A DNA stretch of 64,000 nt. It comes from Desulfovibrio sp. GTDB taxonomy: Bacteria; Desulfobacterota; Desulfovibrionia; Desulfovibrionales; Desulfovibrionaceae. Position numbers and translations under genes: made by a program. This document shows positions 43,754-55,800 of this stretch, in pieces. The DNA is taken from positions 25,122 to 89,121 of the forward strand of contig JAITSV010000005.1 of NCBI GenBank assembly GCA_031287575.1, in the 5' to 3' direction. The notes beneath the pieces were generated by a model that saw only the letters and a list, made by a program, of their open reading frames with translations, made no database searches and was not told the DNA's origin. Each line of letters opens with the position of its first letter. The first letter of the stretch is position 1.

Positions 43754-44149
43754 ATGACCCAGCAGCAACAGACCCGCATGACCAAGCAGCGCATGGTCAT
43801 CCTTGAAGAATTGCGCAACGTGCACAGCCACCCCACGGCGGACGAGGTCTACGGCATGGTCCGGCAGCGCCTGCCGCGCATCAGCCTGGGCACCGTGTAC
43901 CGCAACCTCGACCTGTTGGCCGAATCGGGTGACATCCTGAAGCTGGAATCGGCCGGGTCGCAGAAGCGTTTCGACGGCAACGTCACCCCTCACCAGCATG
44001 TGCGCTGCACCCAGTGCGGCCGGGTGGGCGACGTGATGGAACCCGTGCGTCTGCCCGATATCACGGGTGCGCGTGCCCCCGGCTTCATCATCCTTTCCGG
44101 ACGCATCGAGTTCGAAGGGGTGTGCGAGGCCTGCGCTTCGAAGAACTGA
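43754..44149 (+). CDS. perR: Peroxide-responsive Fur-family repressor PerR
   Basis: 131 residues from the ATG at 43754, preceded by GAGGTCC; an ATG at 43742 would add MRSH but has no ribosome site. The winged helix is in the N-terminal half (QRMVILEELRNVHSHPTADEVY). The regulatory-metal ligands of PerR are present: His in HSHPT, the Asp in RFD, HxH in PHQHVRC and Asp in GDVME. Two CxxC pairs (CTQC, CEAC) hold structural zinc. In D. vulgaris, perR heads a perR-rbr-rdl cluster, and the same order is found here, which is why PerR rather than Fur is chosen. Confidence 0.92.
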   Translation: MTQQQQTRMTKQRMVILEELRNVHSHPTADEVYGMVRQRLPRISLGTVYRNLDLLAESGDILKLESAGSQKRFDGNVTPHQHVRCTQCGRVGDVMEPVRLPDITGARAPGFIILSGRIEFEGVCEACASKN

Positions 44150-44554
44150 GCCACCGCGTCCCCCAGCCCCCCGACTGCATGTTCAGTCTTGCGCGGGGGG
44201 CGTGGTGATTGTAGGTTCGCATCGTGGAGCCTTGCAGGGCTTCACGATGCATGGCGCCCAACAACATGGTTTGAGCGCACGAACTGCCCGAGGGTGTCGC
44301 TTCATTGGCGTCCGGCGCAGCATCGCGGTCCGGCTTCGTCCACCCGCCCGCTTTCGCATGGTCCGCACCGCGCGCATGCCGACCGGCATGGCACGCGCCC
44401 CAGACTCGTGCCCAGGCCATCGCATCACGGTTCCGGCGGCCCTGCCTCGCAGGCGGACGCCGGTGGCATTTTACGGCGCGGTGGCCGCGCGGCCCGGCGC
44501 CATCAGGCTACCTCCCCATTCATCCGGAACGAAACGACAGCACAAGGAGCAGTC
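44150..44554. other. perR-rbr spacer
   Basis: 405 bases within the perR cluster. It holds a 13-pair hairpin (44219-44250), listed separately, and nothing else I can support. Confidence 0.6.
44219..44250 (+). ncRNA. Strong RNA hairpin between perR and rbr
   Basis: GCATCGTGGAGCC (44219-44231) pairs with GGCTTCACGATGC (44238-44250) through 12 Watson-Crick pairs and one G-U, with loop TTGCAG. No T tail follows. It may be a processing or stability element of the perR-rbr message, or an attenuator. It is given as a structured RNA element, not as a proven separate RNA. Confidence 0.5.
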
Positions 44555-45130
44555 ATGAAAGCCCTGAAAGGCACCAAGACCGAACGCAACATCCTGACCG
44601 CCTTTGCCGGCGAATCGCAGGCCCGCAACCGCTACGACTATTTCGGCGCCCGCGCCAAGAAGGACGGTTTCGTCCAGATCGCCGACATCTTTGCCGAAAC
44701 CGCCAGCCAGGAAAAGGAACACGCCAAGCGTCTGTTCAAGTTCCTGGAAGGCGGCGAGGTGGAAATCGTCAGCGCCTTCCCGGCGGGCGTCATCGGCGAT
44801 ACCCACGCCAACCTGATCAGCTCGGCGGCCGGTGAAAACCACGAGTACACCGAGATGTACCCCTCGTTCGCGCGCATCGCCCGCGAGGAAGGCTTCGACG
44901 AGATCGCCAAGGTGTTCATGAGCATCGCCGTGGCCGAGGAATTCCACGAACGCCGTTTCCTGGGCTTTGCCAGGAATGTCAAGGAAGCCCGCGTGTTCGT
45001 GCGCGAATCGTCCGTGGTGTGGCGCTGCCGCAACTGTGGCTACCTGCACGAAGGCAACGAGGCCCCGCACCTGTGCCCCGCCTGCGCCCACCCGCAGGCC
45101 CACTTCGAACTGCTGGGCATCAACTGGTAA
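44555..45130 (+). CDS. rbr: Rubrerythrin
   Basis: 191 residues. The N-terminal ferritin-like domain carries the diiron-site pattern: E in FAGESQARNRY, ExxH in ETASQEKEHAKR, E in GENHEYTEMY and ExxH in VAEEFHERR. The C-terminal rubredoxin domain has CRNC and CPAC. It reduces hydrogen peroxide in anaerobes. AAGGAG precedes the start. It is the second gene of the perR-rbr-rdl cluster and should be derepressed when PerR is oxidised. Confidence 0.96.
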   Translation: MKALKGTKTERNILTAFAGESQARNRYDYFGARAKKDGFVQIADIFAETASQEKEHAKRLFKFLEGGEVEIVSAFPAGVIGDTHANLISSAAGENHEYTEMYPSFARIAREEGFDEIAKVFMSIAVAEEFHERRFLGFARNVKEARVFVRESSVVWRCRNCGYLHEGNEAPHLCPACAHPQAHFELLGINW

Positions 45131-45259
45131 ACCCTCGCGCACCGGGCGCGGGCGGCATGCGCCGTGCGCGGGGCCCCGTACCGGTATGCCCGGCGTGACA
45201 GGCGCACCACCCACGCCGGAGTCAGGATACGGACCGAAATCCGGGGGGAAGGAGGCACC

Positions 45260-45487
45260 ATGGCCGATCCCAGGGACATGTGGCGTTGCCAGACCGTCAA
45301 CTGCGGCTATGTCTACGACCCCGACCGGGGCGACCGGAAGGGCAAGGTGCCGCCGGGCGTCCGCTTCGAGGACCTGCCCGACACCTGGCGTTGTCCGGTG
45401 TGCGGCGGCAGCAAGCGGTGTTTCCGCCCCATGGCCGGACCCGGATCAACGGCGCAGCCGGACTGCGAATTGCCCACGGGCGGGTGA
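45260..45487 (+). CDS. rdl: Rubredoxin-like protein Rdl with CX4C site
   Basis: 75 residues. The second iron-ligand pair is normal (Cys45 and Cys48 in CPVC). The first is CQTVNC, with Cys10 and Cys15 separated by four residues instead of two. The body VYDPDRGD...[15 protein letters not shown] is plainly rubredoxin. The D. vulgaris rdl product is known for the same CX4C spacing. A 20-residue tail follows the usual end. GGAAGGAGG sets the start. It is the likely electron-transfer partner of rubrerythrin. Confidence 0.92.
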   Translation: MADPRDMWRCQTVNCGYVYDPDRGDRKGKVPPGVRFEDLPDTWRCPVCGGSKRCFRPMAGPGSTAQPDCELPTGG

Positions 45488-45537
45488 CGCGGGCCGTGGC
45501 CCGCGAACCGCCAGTGGTTCGGCATGGACAATGAACG

Positions 45538-45568
45538 AAGGCCCGCCGGGAAATCCGGTGGGCCTTTT
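45538..45568 (+). terminator. Terminator between convergent rdl and TPR genes
   Basis: AAGGCCCGCCGG (45538-45549) pairs with CCGGTGGGCCTT (45555-45566) with one G-U, loop GAAAT, then TT. A second hairpin CGCGGGCC-GT-GGCCCGCG lies just upstream (45488-45505). Confidence 0.7.
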
Positions 45569-45622
45569 CGTGCAGTATGGCCGCCGGGCGGGCGGCCTTC
45601 TCGGCGGGGGGGTCTACTTGCC

Positions 45623-46426
45623 CTACTTGCTCATCTGGCGGGTGGCGAATTCCAGCATCTTGCGCGCCTCGTCGAAGTCCGGCTTCAGTTGCAGCGCGGC
45701 CGAGGCGGCCTTGGCCACCTTGTCCCACTTGCGCCAGTCCACGTACAGGCGGCCGATGTTGAAGAACAGGTTGGGGTCGCGCCCGGTGTACTGGGCGGCC
45801 TTGAAATAGTATTTTTCCGCCACGTCGAACTTGCCCATCTTGCGCAGGGCCATGCCGATGCGGTTGTACAGGTGGACGGATTCCGGGCTCTGGTCCAGGG
45901 CCTGGGCCAGATAGTCGAAGGCTTCCTCGTACCGGCCCGCCTTCAGGAACCGCTCGCCGATATCGCCCTTCAGCGCCGGGTCGTCGTTGAATTCCACCAC
46001 CAGTTGCCGGAACACGCCGTTGGCGGCGTCGTAGTCCTTGTCGTCCAGCAGCTTCTGGCCGCGCTCCAGTTCGGCCAGCTTGCGGGCCTCCAGGGCCTTG
46101 ATGTGCTCCTGCGCCTCGTTCACGGCGGCTTCGTTCACCGCCTTGACCAGTTCGCGCACGGTGTCAAGCACCTGGCGTTCGGCGCCGGGCTTGTAGTCGA
46201 TCCTGAGCGGAAAGACCTTGCGCAGTTCCGGGTCGTTGTCGAGGTAGGAGGAGGCGTCGGCCAGCATGCGTTCGAATTCGTCGCGCTCGGCCTTCATCAG
46301 CGGGTTTTTCAGCACCAGCACCAGCGCCTCGTGAAAGGACTGGGCGGCAGGCATGACCTTGCCCTGGCGCAGCAGGGTGCGCACCTGGGTAAGCAGTTGT
46401 CGTGCCTTGGTGAGATCATTGGACAT
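45623..46426 (-). CDS. Tetratricopeptide-repeat protein
   Basis: 267 residues, no signal peptide. The C-terminal part has at least three TPR units (GERFLKAGRYEEAFDYLAQALDQSPES, YNRIGMALRKMGKFDVAEKYYFKAAQY, FNIGRLYVDWRKWDKVAKAASAAL). The N-terminal 110 residues are helical and include an Arg-Lys-rich segment with ARQLLTQVRTLLRQGKV. It lies 113 bases after carA and is probably the third gene of kdsB-carA-TPR. Its partner is unknown. Confidence 0.86.
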   Translation of the reverse strand: MSNDLTKARQLLTQVRTLLRQGKVMPAAQSFHEALVLVLKNPLMKAERDEFERMLADASSYLDNDPELRKVFPLRIDYKPGAERQVLDTVRELVKAVNEAAVNEAQEHIKALEARKLAELERGQKLLDDKDYDAANGVFRQLVVEFNDDPALKGDIGERFLKAGRYEEAFDYLAQALDQSPESVHLYNRIGMALRKMGKFDVAEKYYFKAAQYTGRDPNLFFNIGRLYVDWRKWDKVAKAASAALQLKPDFDEARKMLEFATRQMSK

Positions 46427-46539
46427 GCATCGCCCCCGGAATGGCGTCGCGTGGAAGGGGCAGGGCCCCGTATGCGAAGGGGCGCGGCGTGCCTGTACCG
46501 CGCCCCCTGCGTCAGGTCGATTGTCTGATGCAACGGCTC

Positions 46540-47666
<1,127 letters not shown>

Positions 47667-47670
<4 letters not shown>

Positions 47671-48512
47671 CCTTCGTTCTCCCCAAGCAGGTTGATGATG
47701 ATGCCGATGTCTTCGGGCCGGTCCACCCCGTGGGTACGGCAGGTGGTGGGCACGACCCGGATGGGAATGCCGTTTTCGAGCAGCCGCAGCTGCTCCAGTT
47801 TCTCACGCCGCTCAAGGGAAGAGGGCGCCAGCTGCGTGAAGGCGCGCAGGGCCTCCAGCCGGAAGGCGTACAGCCCGACATGGCCGAGGTAGGCCGGGCC
47901 GGGGCCCGTCTGGCCGGTCTGGCCCGTCTGGCCGGTTGCCGCATCGCCCGCCTGGGCGCCGCCGTCCCGTGCGAAGGGGATGGCCGCGCGCGAAAAGTAC
48001 AGTGCGTCGCCGTTGGCCGCCGTGACCACCTTGACCCGGTCGGGGCTGGCGGCCTCCGCCGCGCCGATGGTCATGGCCAGGGTGGCCACGCGCACCCGCG
48101 CGCCGTCCTCCGCGGCGGCGAACGGGGCCACCAGTTGGCTGAGCATGCGCGGGTCCAGCGCGGGCTCGTCGCCCTGGATGTTCACCACCACCGCGTCGTC
48201 GGGCAGCCCCGCCTTGCCGGACGATTCCAGATCCCGGCCCAGCAGGCAGGCCGCCTCGTACACCCGGTCGGTGCCGCTTTCATGGTCGGGCCGGGTCATG
48301 ACGAAGGGCACGTCCAGCCGGTGCGCGGCTTCCGCGATGCGTTCGTCGTCCGTGGCCAGCACCACCTTGCGCAGTTCCGGGCAGCGGGCCGCGCGCTGGT
48401 ACACATGCCAGAACATGGGCATGCCCGCGATGTCGGCCAGCGGCTTGCCGGGAAAACGGGACGAGGCGTAGCGTGCGGGAATGATGCCGTAGCAGGTGGG
48501 AAATGCCGTCAT
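47667..48512 (-). CDS. kdsB: 3-deoxy-manno-octulosonate cytidylyltransferase
   Basis: 281 residues, against about 248 in E. coli. [16 protein letters not shown] is the CTP-binding signature, [13 protein letters not shown] the metal-binding strand, and [12 protein letters not shown] the following core. It activates Kdo as CMP-Kdo for lipopolysaccharide. The extra length is mainly a Gly/Gln/Thr insert near 185-205, in which GQT is repeated three times from a 9-base DNA repeat at 47908-47935, placed in a surface loop. Confidence 0.93.
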
Positions 48513-48985
48513 CTCGTCAGGTGGCCCTGCGGCTTGCGGTTGGGGTGCGGAGACATTGGGGTGATGCTCCGGGCGCGAAACTTTCGGACAATAACCGAAA
48601 ATATCAGGCCGGGAAAGCGTCTTGTGCGGATTGTCGCATCAGTCCGGAATGGCTGACGAAAATGTAAAACTGCCAAGGTTCTCGTGTCGCGCCCCCACCC
48701 GCCCCGTTTCGTGGCCGTCCCGTAGGGCTCCGCCCCGGCGGTTGACCGCTCTCCTCAGGTGTAGCATAACTCCGCTTCTCGCGCGGGCAAGGCCCGCCCC
48801 CCCTTTTTTGTCGCGCCGCCCCTGTTTTCGTGCCGCGAGCCGTTGCGCGCCCCCTGGCCGCCGCCCGTGCCCGCGCCGGGTCCCGTACCCGGTCCGACAG
48901 GGCGTTGCACATTCCGGGCATTCCCCATCCCGACGTTCATCGGCCATCGCCAGTAGACCGTCAGACCCCTTCAAGGACCATTGCC
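48513..48985. other. Divergent region kdsB / prfC
   Basis: 473 bases with no supported gene. It contains the prfC promoter (48742-48770). On the kdsB side there is an AT-richer patch (48590-48670), but no clear promoter can be chosen. Confidence 0.55.
48742..48770 (+). promoter_or_regulatory. Sigma70 promoter of prfC
   Basis: TTGACC (48742-48747) and CATAAC (48765-48770) with a 17-base spacer, giving a leader of about 210 nt. Confidence 0.6.
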
Positions 48986-50575
<1,590 letters not shown>

Positions 50576-50783
50576 AGGATTGGCTTTATAGTACGTCATG
50601 GTCGTGGATGGGCGATGCTTGGTTGGCAGGAGGGCGTTTGCTGTCTGGCTTTATGCCCCACGGGGGAACGGGTGGCTGTCCGCTCATGCAGCGGATGGCC
50701 ACTGAGGTGTGTTGCACATGCATTTTCGTTGTTGTAATCGCCTGAGATTTCGCCGTAGATCTTTATGGTTTTACTAAAGCAGA

Positions 50784-50810
50784 AGGCCACCCAGAGGGTG
50801 GCCTGATTTT
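50784..50810 (-). terminator. Terminator of the XRE-ImmA operon
   Basis: AGGCCACCC (50784-50792) pairs with GGGTGGCCT (50796-50804), loop AGA. It begins only a few bases past the stop codon of the ImmA gene on the minus strand. A T-run also follows on the plus side (GATTTTATT), so it may serve both directions. Confidence 0.75.
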
Positions 50811-51945
50811 ATTGACGAGGTTGGAATTTTAAAATTTTTGGCGCTGTTGCGTTGTTTAGTGGTGTTTCTTTGAAGTAGTCGGTGCTGAGCCCGACTAGCA
50901 TTGAAACATCGGATACGGATATTCCGAGGGTGTCTATTAGTGAGTGTTTCGTAAATCCTCCTTCGTTGATGAGTAACTCAGTACTCTTCTTAAGGAAGAC
51001 GACGGGTTCGAGAGGGATGGTGTCGTCAAGTGGTTCATGTGTACGCCAGCCCTTTCGAGAGCAATTTATGAAGAGTTTTCTCTTTGTATCGTCTGATATG
51101 ATTTCGAGTTGAGAGCAACGTACTATTTGTGCTGATATTGATACGCCCCATTTTTGCTTTAATGCGCGAAAAACATTTAAACTGGGGAATGAAAAATCTC
51201 TTGAATATCCAGTTTCAGGCATTAAAAACGACGAAGCAAATCTATATGCCTGAAATTCAAGGGTTTTTATGTTTTTTTCGTCGGGAACGATGTCTTTGTG
51301 CATGACCAAGTGGCCAAGCTCATGAGCTTGGCTTAATCTGTCTCGGCACGAAGCCCTTTTTTCTGAAGAAAGAACCATAGCCGGTCTTGTTCCGTTGTCT
51401 ATCCATGAAGAAAACCCATCTTCATGTGAGTCAAGATCGATTCGGGACATAATGACGCCATGAGATTCAAGGATATGAGCTAAATTTGATATGGGTGCGT
51501 TGCCTATTTCAAAATACTTTCTGCAGCTGTCTGCAATCGCGTCAATTTCTCTTGGGTGGGTATTTGCCCAGTTCTTGCCAAGGTTGTGTTGAGGAATATC
51601 GACATGCGGAAAGTCAATGTACTCACTGTAATGTGTATAGATTTCTTCTAGCCACTCCATTAGCCTTTTACCTTGCAGGCGTAACAACTTTGTTAACCCA
51701 GAGAAGGAGCGAAAAAATATCGGAGTATCGGCTTGAGGGGGTGGCTTAAAGAAGAACGCTTCTGGAATGTTGAGTGCTTTGGCCATTTGTTCAATGGCTT
51801 CTTCTCTTGGAATTTGCTTTCCAGACTCATAGTTTGATATTGACTGCCGCGTCAAACCGGAGAGCATAGCAAGGGAGGCCTGCCGCAAGCCGCGGGCCTC
51901 CCTTACTTGTACCAGTCGAGCAGCAATAAAGCCGCTGTTTTTCAT
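50809..51945 (-). CDS. XRE-ImmA/IrrE metallopeptidase regulator (COG2856 type)
   Basis: 378 residues in AT-rich sequence unlike the neighbours. An XRE helix-turn-helix lies at about 8-62 (RGLRQASLAMLSGLTRQSISNYESGKQIP). The ImmA/IrrE (DUF955) zinc-protease domain has HELGH at 208-212 in SQAHELGHLVMH and a downstream helix EFQAYRFASSFLMP that supplies the third ligand. About 90 C-terminal residues form a further helical region. The start ATG follows GGAAAAGCG, 9 nt after the partner gene stop. Such proteins are repressors that can be cleaved or can cleave, found in mobile elements and in antitoxin roles. Here it is likely to regulate and restrain the upstream partner; that is inference. Confidence 0.9.
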   Translation of the reverse strand: MKNSGFIAARLVQVREARGLRQASLAMLSGLTRQSISNYESGKQIPREEAIEQMAKALNIPEAFFFKPPPQADTPIFFRSFSGLTKLLRLQGKRLMEWLEEIYTHYSEYIDFPHVDIPQHNLGKNWANTHPREIDAIADSCRKYFEIGNAPISNLAHILESHGVIMSRIDLDSHEDGFSSWIDNGTRPAMVLSSEKRASCRDRLSQAHELGHLVMHKDIVPDEKNIKTLEFQAYRFASSFLMPETGYSRDFSFPSLNVFRALKQKWGVSISAQIVRCSQLEIISDDTKRKLFINCSRKGWRTHEPLDDTIPLEPVVFLKKSTELLINEGGFTKHSLIDTLGISVSDVSMLVGLSTDYFKETPLNNATAPKILKFQPRQ

Positions 51946-51954
51946 CGCTTTTCC

Positions 51955-52592
51955 TTATTCTATCTTGACCTTTGCTTTTGCTTTCAGTCGCGGTTGCAGC
52001 GCGCTGTCGTCCACTGCTGGACGAATAGAGGTCGTATACTCATCCGCCAAGTACAAGTCGAGAGTGTCAATATATTGCAAACCAGAACTGGCGGGGAGCG
52101 CAAGCCGTAAAAACCCCAGTTTTGAAGGGTCTAACTCAGATGGACCATGGAGAAGCAAAACATAGGCCTTCTCACTGTGTGCGCTTAATGCGTTCCTTAA
52201 GCCTGTTGATAAAAAATATGGTTATCCACAGCATTGTTGGATCGATAGTCGGCTTTTCTTACTAATTCTGATGGTTTGTTGACTCGGTGGGTGGTTATTC
52301 GCATGGCAGGAGTGTCAACCTGCGCGTAAGTGTGTGAATTCCGTTTTGTATTCTTCCATTTTAGAGTGGGTCCTGCCCCCTCCTCAAATCGTCTCGCCAC
52401 TTGTTCTAAAGCATCATTTCCAGCAAAATGCTGTAATTGAGCGAGAAGTTCTGGTTGCTTTGCTGCGCTGGTGCGTTGAGCATACTTATAAGCTTCGGCA
52501 TATTGCTCAAAAAGGGCAGTGCGACAATTTATGAGAAATAGATGTGGGAATCCATTTTTCAGGATTTCTAGTGGCTTAAGGACAGTTCCCAA
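51955..52592 (-). pseudogene. Frameshifted partner gene of XRE-ImmA (unknown protein, about 212 residues)
   Basis: Two open segments join into one protein. Segment one starts at TTG 52592 with GAGGTGA in front and runs to a TAA at 52197-52199. Segment two is in another frame and stays open from the A6/T6 tract at about 52211-52216 down to the stop at 51955. With one more T in the tract the reading passes from DNHIF directly to LSTGLRNALSAH and on through YVLLLHGPSELDP. The joined protein is about 212 residues, ends in a Lys-rich tail (RLKAKAKVKIE), and has no motif I recognise. It lies 9 nt before the XRE-ImmA gene. It could be a dead gene, a phase-variable gene, one expressed by slippage, or a sequencing error. 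Confidence 0.65.
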
Positions 52593-52638
52593 AGTTCACC
52601 TCGGCAAAGGTAAGGTTTCTGATGTTTCTCTCGTGTTT

Positions 52639-52674
52639 TGTCAACTTTTATGCTTATTGCTTTGAAAATGTCAA
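52639..52674 (-). promoter_or_regulatory. Promoter/operator region of the AT-rich operon
   Basis: Two TTGACA hexamers on the minus strand (52674-52669 and 52644-52639), exactly 30 bases apart, upstream of the TTG start at 52592. The first has a weak ATAAAA -10 after 17 bases. The pair may be a promoter plus a repressor half-site. Confidence 0.4.
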
Positions 52675-52765
52675 GAGGTGGTGGTCTCAATTCTACTTGA
52701 TGAGAATACGGTGTTGCTTAATAGCGATTGGCCGTGCTGTTTTCCTTGATGCCTTGGGACGTAGA

Positions 52766-52803
52766 CGCACGAAGGCCTGGCATATGCCGGGCCTTCGTGC
52801 GTT
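52766..52803 (-). terminator. Long hairpin after the hybrid kinase gene
   Basis: ACGCACGAAGGCC pairs with GGCCTTCGTGCGT, extended by a T-G pair and the self-complementary GGCATATGCC, giving a nearly unbroken 19-pair stem. No U-run follows on either side. It marks the right edge of the AT-rich island and the 3' end of the kinase transcript. Confidence 0.6.
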
Positions 52804-52854
52804 GTGGGGAAAGTGCGGGAAAAGAAAAGAGGAAAGCGTGCTGTCCGCTAACGG

Positions 52855-55800
52855 CTATGCCGCGCCCGTGGAGCCGCCCGTGCCGTTGCCCGTGGCGCTG
52901 CCCGTGCCGCCGCGCTTGTCGCGGTAGCGGGCCACCTGCCGTTCGATGGCCACGAACAGGGCCTCGCGGTTCACCGGCTTGGCCACGAAGTCGTCCATGC
53001 CCTCGGCCAGGAAGCGGTCGCGGTCGCCCTGCATGGCGTGGGCGGTCAGGGCGATGACCGGCACGTTGGCCCAGGCCGCCCCTTGCGCCGCCGCCTCGCG
53101 GATGCGGCGGGTGGCCTCCAGCCCGCTGATCACGGGCATCTGCACGTCCATCAGCACCACGTCGAAGGGGGGGCGTTTCAGTCCGCCGTCCGCTTCGGCG
53201 CCTGATTCGGCACCCGCTACGGCTTCGGTTCCGTCTCCCGCGCTGCCGATTCCGCCGGTTGCGCTGCTGGTGGGGCAGCCCTCGCGCAGGCGGTTCAGGG
53301 CTTCCTGCCCGTCGATGGCCAGGTGCACCTCATAGCCGCGCTCTTGCAGGAAGAAACTCAGGAATTCGCGGTTCAGGTCGTTGTCTTCGGCCAGCAGCAC
53401 GCGCAGGGGGCGGTCCGCTTCCTGCCCGTCATCGCCGTCGGTCATCTGTGCCTCCTGTGTCCCCGGTCCCTGGCGGCCCGGGGGAGCCGGGCGGTCCGCG
53501 AGATTCGGCCTGGTCAGGCGCAGATCCGTGGGGTCGGCGGCACCCTGCGGGGCGTCCTTGTCGATGGGCAGGGTGAACCAGAACCGGCTGCCCTGGCCGG
53601 GCGTGCTGTCCACGCCGATGTCGCCGCCCTGCAAGCGCACGATGTGCCGCGAAATGGCAAGGCCCAGGCCGCTGCCTCTGTGTCGCCGGGTGTGCGAGCC
53701 ATCCGCCTGCGAGAAGCTTTCGAACAGCAGGGGCAGCTTGTCCGCCGTGATGCCGGGGCCCGTGTCCCGCACGGAGAAACGCAGACAGCCGCCGGGCCTG
53801 GGGCACTGGGAGTTGCGCCGCACGTCCACGTGCACGCTGCCCGTGTCGGTGAATTTCACGGCATTGCCCGCCAGATTCACCAGCACCTGTCGCAGCCGCA
53901 GCGGGTCGCCCTGCAACAGGGCGGGTGCCTCGGCGTCGATGTGCACGGTAAGCGACAGTCCCTTGCGTTCCGCCTGCACCGCCAGCGGGGCCAGTGCGTC
54001 GTTGACGGCGGCGCGCAGGTCGTACTCCACCTGGTCCAGTCCCAGCCGCCCGGCCTCCATGCGCGAAAAGTCCAGCAGATCGTTGATCACGTGCAGCAAT
54101 CCCTCAGACACGTTGCGGATCATGGAAAGGTAGCGGGCCTGTTCGTCGTCGTGGGCGAGGGGTGTCGTTTCGTGCAGGCGTGAAAGGGCCACGTCCACGA
54201 TGCCCAGGATGCCCGAAAGCGGGGTGCGCATTTCGTGGCTGATGTTGGCCACGAACTGGCTCTTGAGTTCGCTGGCGCTTTCGGCCTCTTCCTTGGCCCG
54301 TTGCAGGGCCTGTTCCGCCTCGTGCAGGCGGCTGATGTCCTGGAAGGCGCCGCGCGCCCGCACCGGCCTGCCGTCCGGCCCGCGCTGCACCACGGCCTTC
54401 ATCTGCCCCATTATTCGCCGTCCCCTGGCCGTGAGCAGGGGGATGTTGTCCCAGAAGATGGATTCCGGTTCGTCGGCGGGTTCGGTGACCATTCGTTCGA
54501 ACTGCGTGACGTAGTCCGGGGCGTAGATGTGGCAGCCTTCCAGCGGGCGGGGCAGCGGGGTGCCGGGCTCCACCTCAAGCAGGGCGTACAGCCCCGGCGA
54601 CCAGTAGGTGGCCGAGTCGTTGGCGATGTCGAAGTCGAAGCTGCCGATCCCCGCGATGAGCTGGGCTTCCAGCAGCCGGGCCTCGCTGTCGCGCAGGGCC
54701 TGTTCCGCCGCGTGCAGCCGGGTGATGTCCTGGAAGGTGCCGCGTACGCGCAGGGGCGTGCCGTCCGGACCGCGCTGCACCATGGCCTGCATGTGCCCCA
54801 TGCCGCGCCTGCCGCGCGCGGTGATGAAGGGAATGATTTCCGAGTGCGTGGTTTCGGGCACCCGGTCGCGCGAGGCCAGCAACGCGTCGTACCAGCCGGC
54901 ACGTTCCGGCGCGTGGGTCACGCTGCCCACGGACGGTGGCGGCGGCGGGGTTGCCGGGTCCAGTTCCAGCAGGGCGTACAGGCCGGGGGACCAGTAGTCG
55001 GCCCGGTCGCGCACGATATCCAGTTCGAAGCTGCCGATGCCCGCGATGCGCTGCGCCTCTTGCAGGCGGGTTTCGCTGTCGCGCAGGGCCTGTTCGGCCT
55101 CGTGCAGGGCGGTGATGTCCTGAAAGGTGCCCCGGATGTGCTCGGGCAGGCCGTCCGCGCCGTGGCGGGCCATCAGGTGCAGGCGACCGAAGCCGCGCCG
55201 CCCGGTGGCGGAGACGTAGGGAAACGAGCGCAGCACCGTGGTTTCCGGCCTGTCCGACGGGGTGGCCAGAAACGCTTCGAACCACGGCGCGGTTTCCGGT
55301 GCGTGGCGGCGGAAGGCCTGACCCGGCACCAGCGGCCCGTCGTGCGGGTCCAGGTCCAGCAGCCGGAACAGCCCCGGCGACCAGAACGCCTCGCTGTCGC
55401 GCAGGTTGACGGAATAGCTGCCCATGCGGGCGATGAACTGGGCCTCGTTGAGCCGGGCTTCGCTGTCGCGCAGGGCCAGTTCCGCCTCGCGCAGGCTGGT
55501 GATGTCCAGGAAGGTGCCCTGGGCGTGCAGGGGCAGGCGGTCCGGCCCGCGCGTGACCCGGCAGCGGAATTGGCCCCAGCCCTGCCGCCCGCCCTGGGTG
55601 CGGTAGGGAAAGACGCGTTGCAGTTCGGTCACCGGCTCGTCAGAGATGATGGCCACGTGCTCGTGGTACCAGCCCAATTCTTCCGGTGCGTGGATGGCGA
55701 ACACCTCCGCCGGTGGCGGGGGCGGCAGCGCGGGATCGTGGCCGAGCATCTCGTACAGTCCGGCGGACCACTCGAACGCCCCGGTGTCCATGTGCAGTTC

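Noticed and set aside
52205..52220. Programmed -1 ribosomal frameshift at T TTT TTA in the island gene
   Set aside because: The heptamer is present, but the incoming frame does not place its codons as the classical two-tRNA slip requires, and no clear downstream stem was seen. Loss of one T, or transcript slippage, is simpler.
50576..52854. Integrated prophage or transposon with attachment repeats
   Set aside because: No integrase, transposase or convincing flanking direct repeats were found; only composition and gene type suggest transfer.
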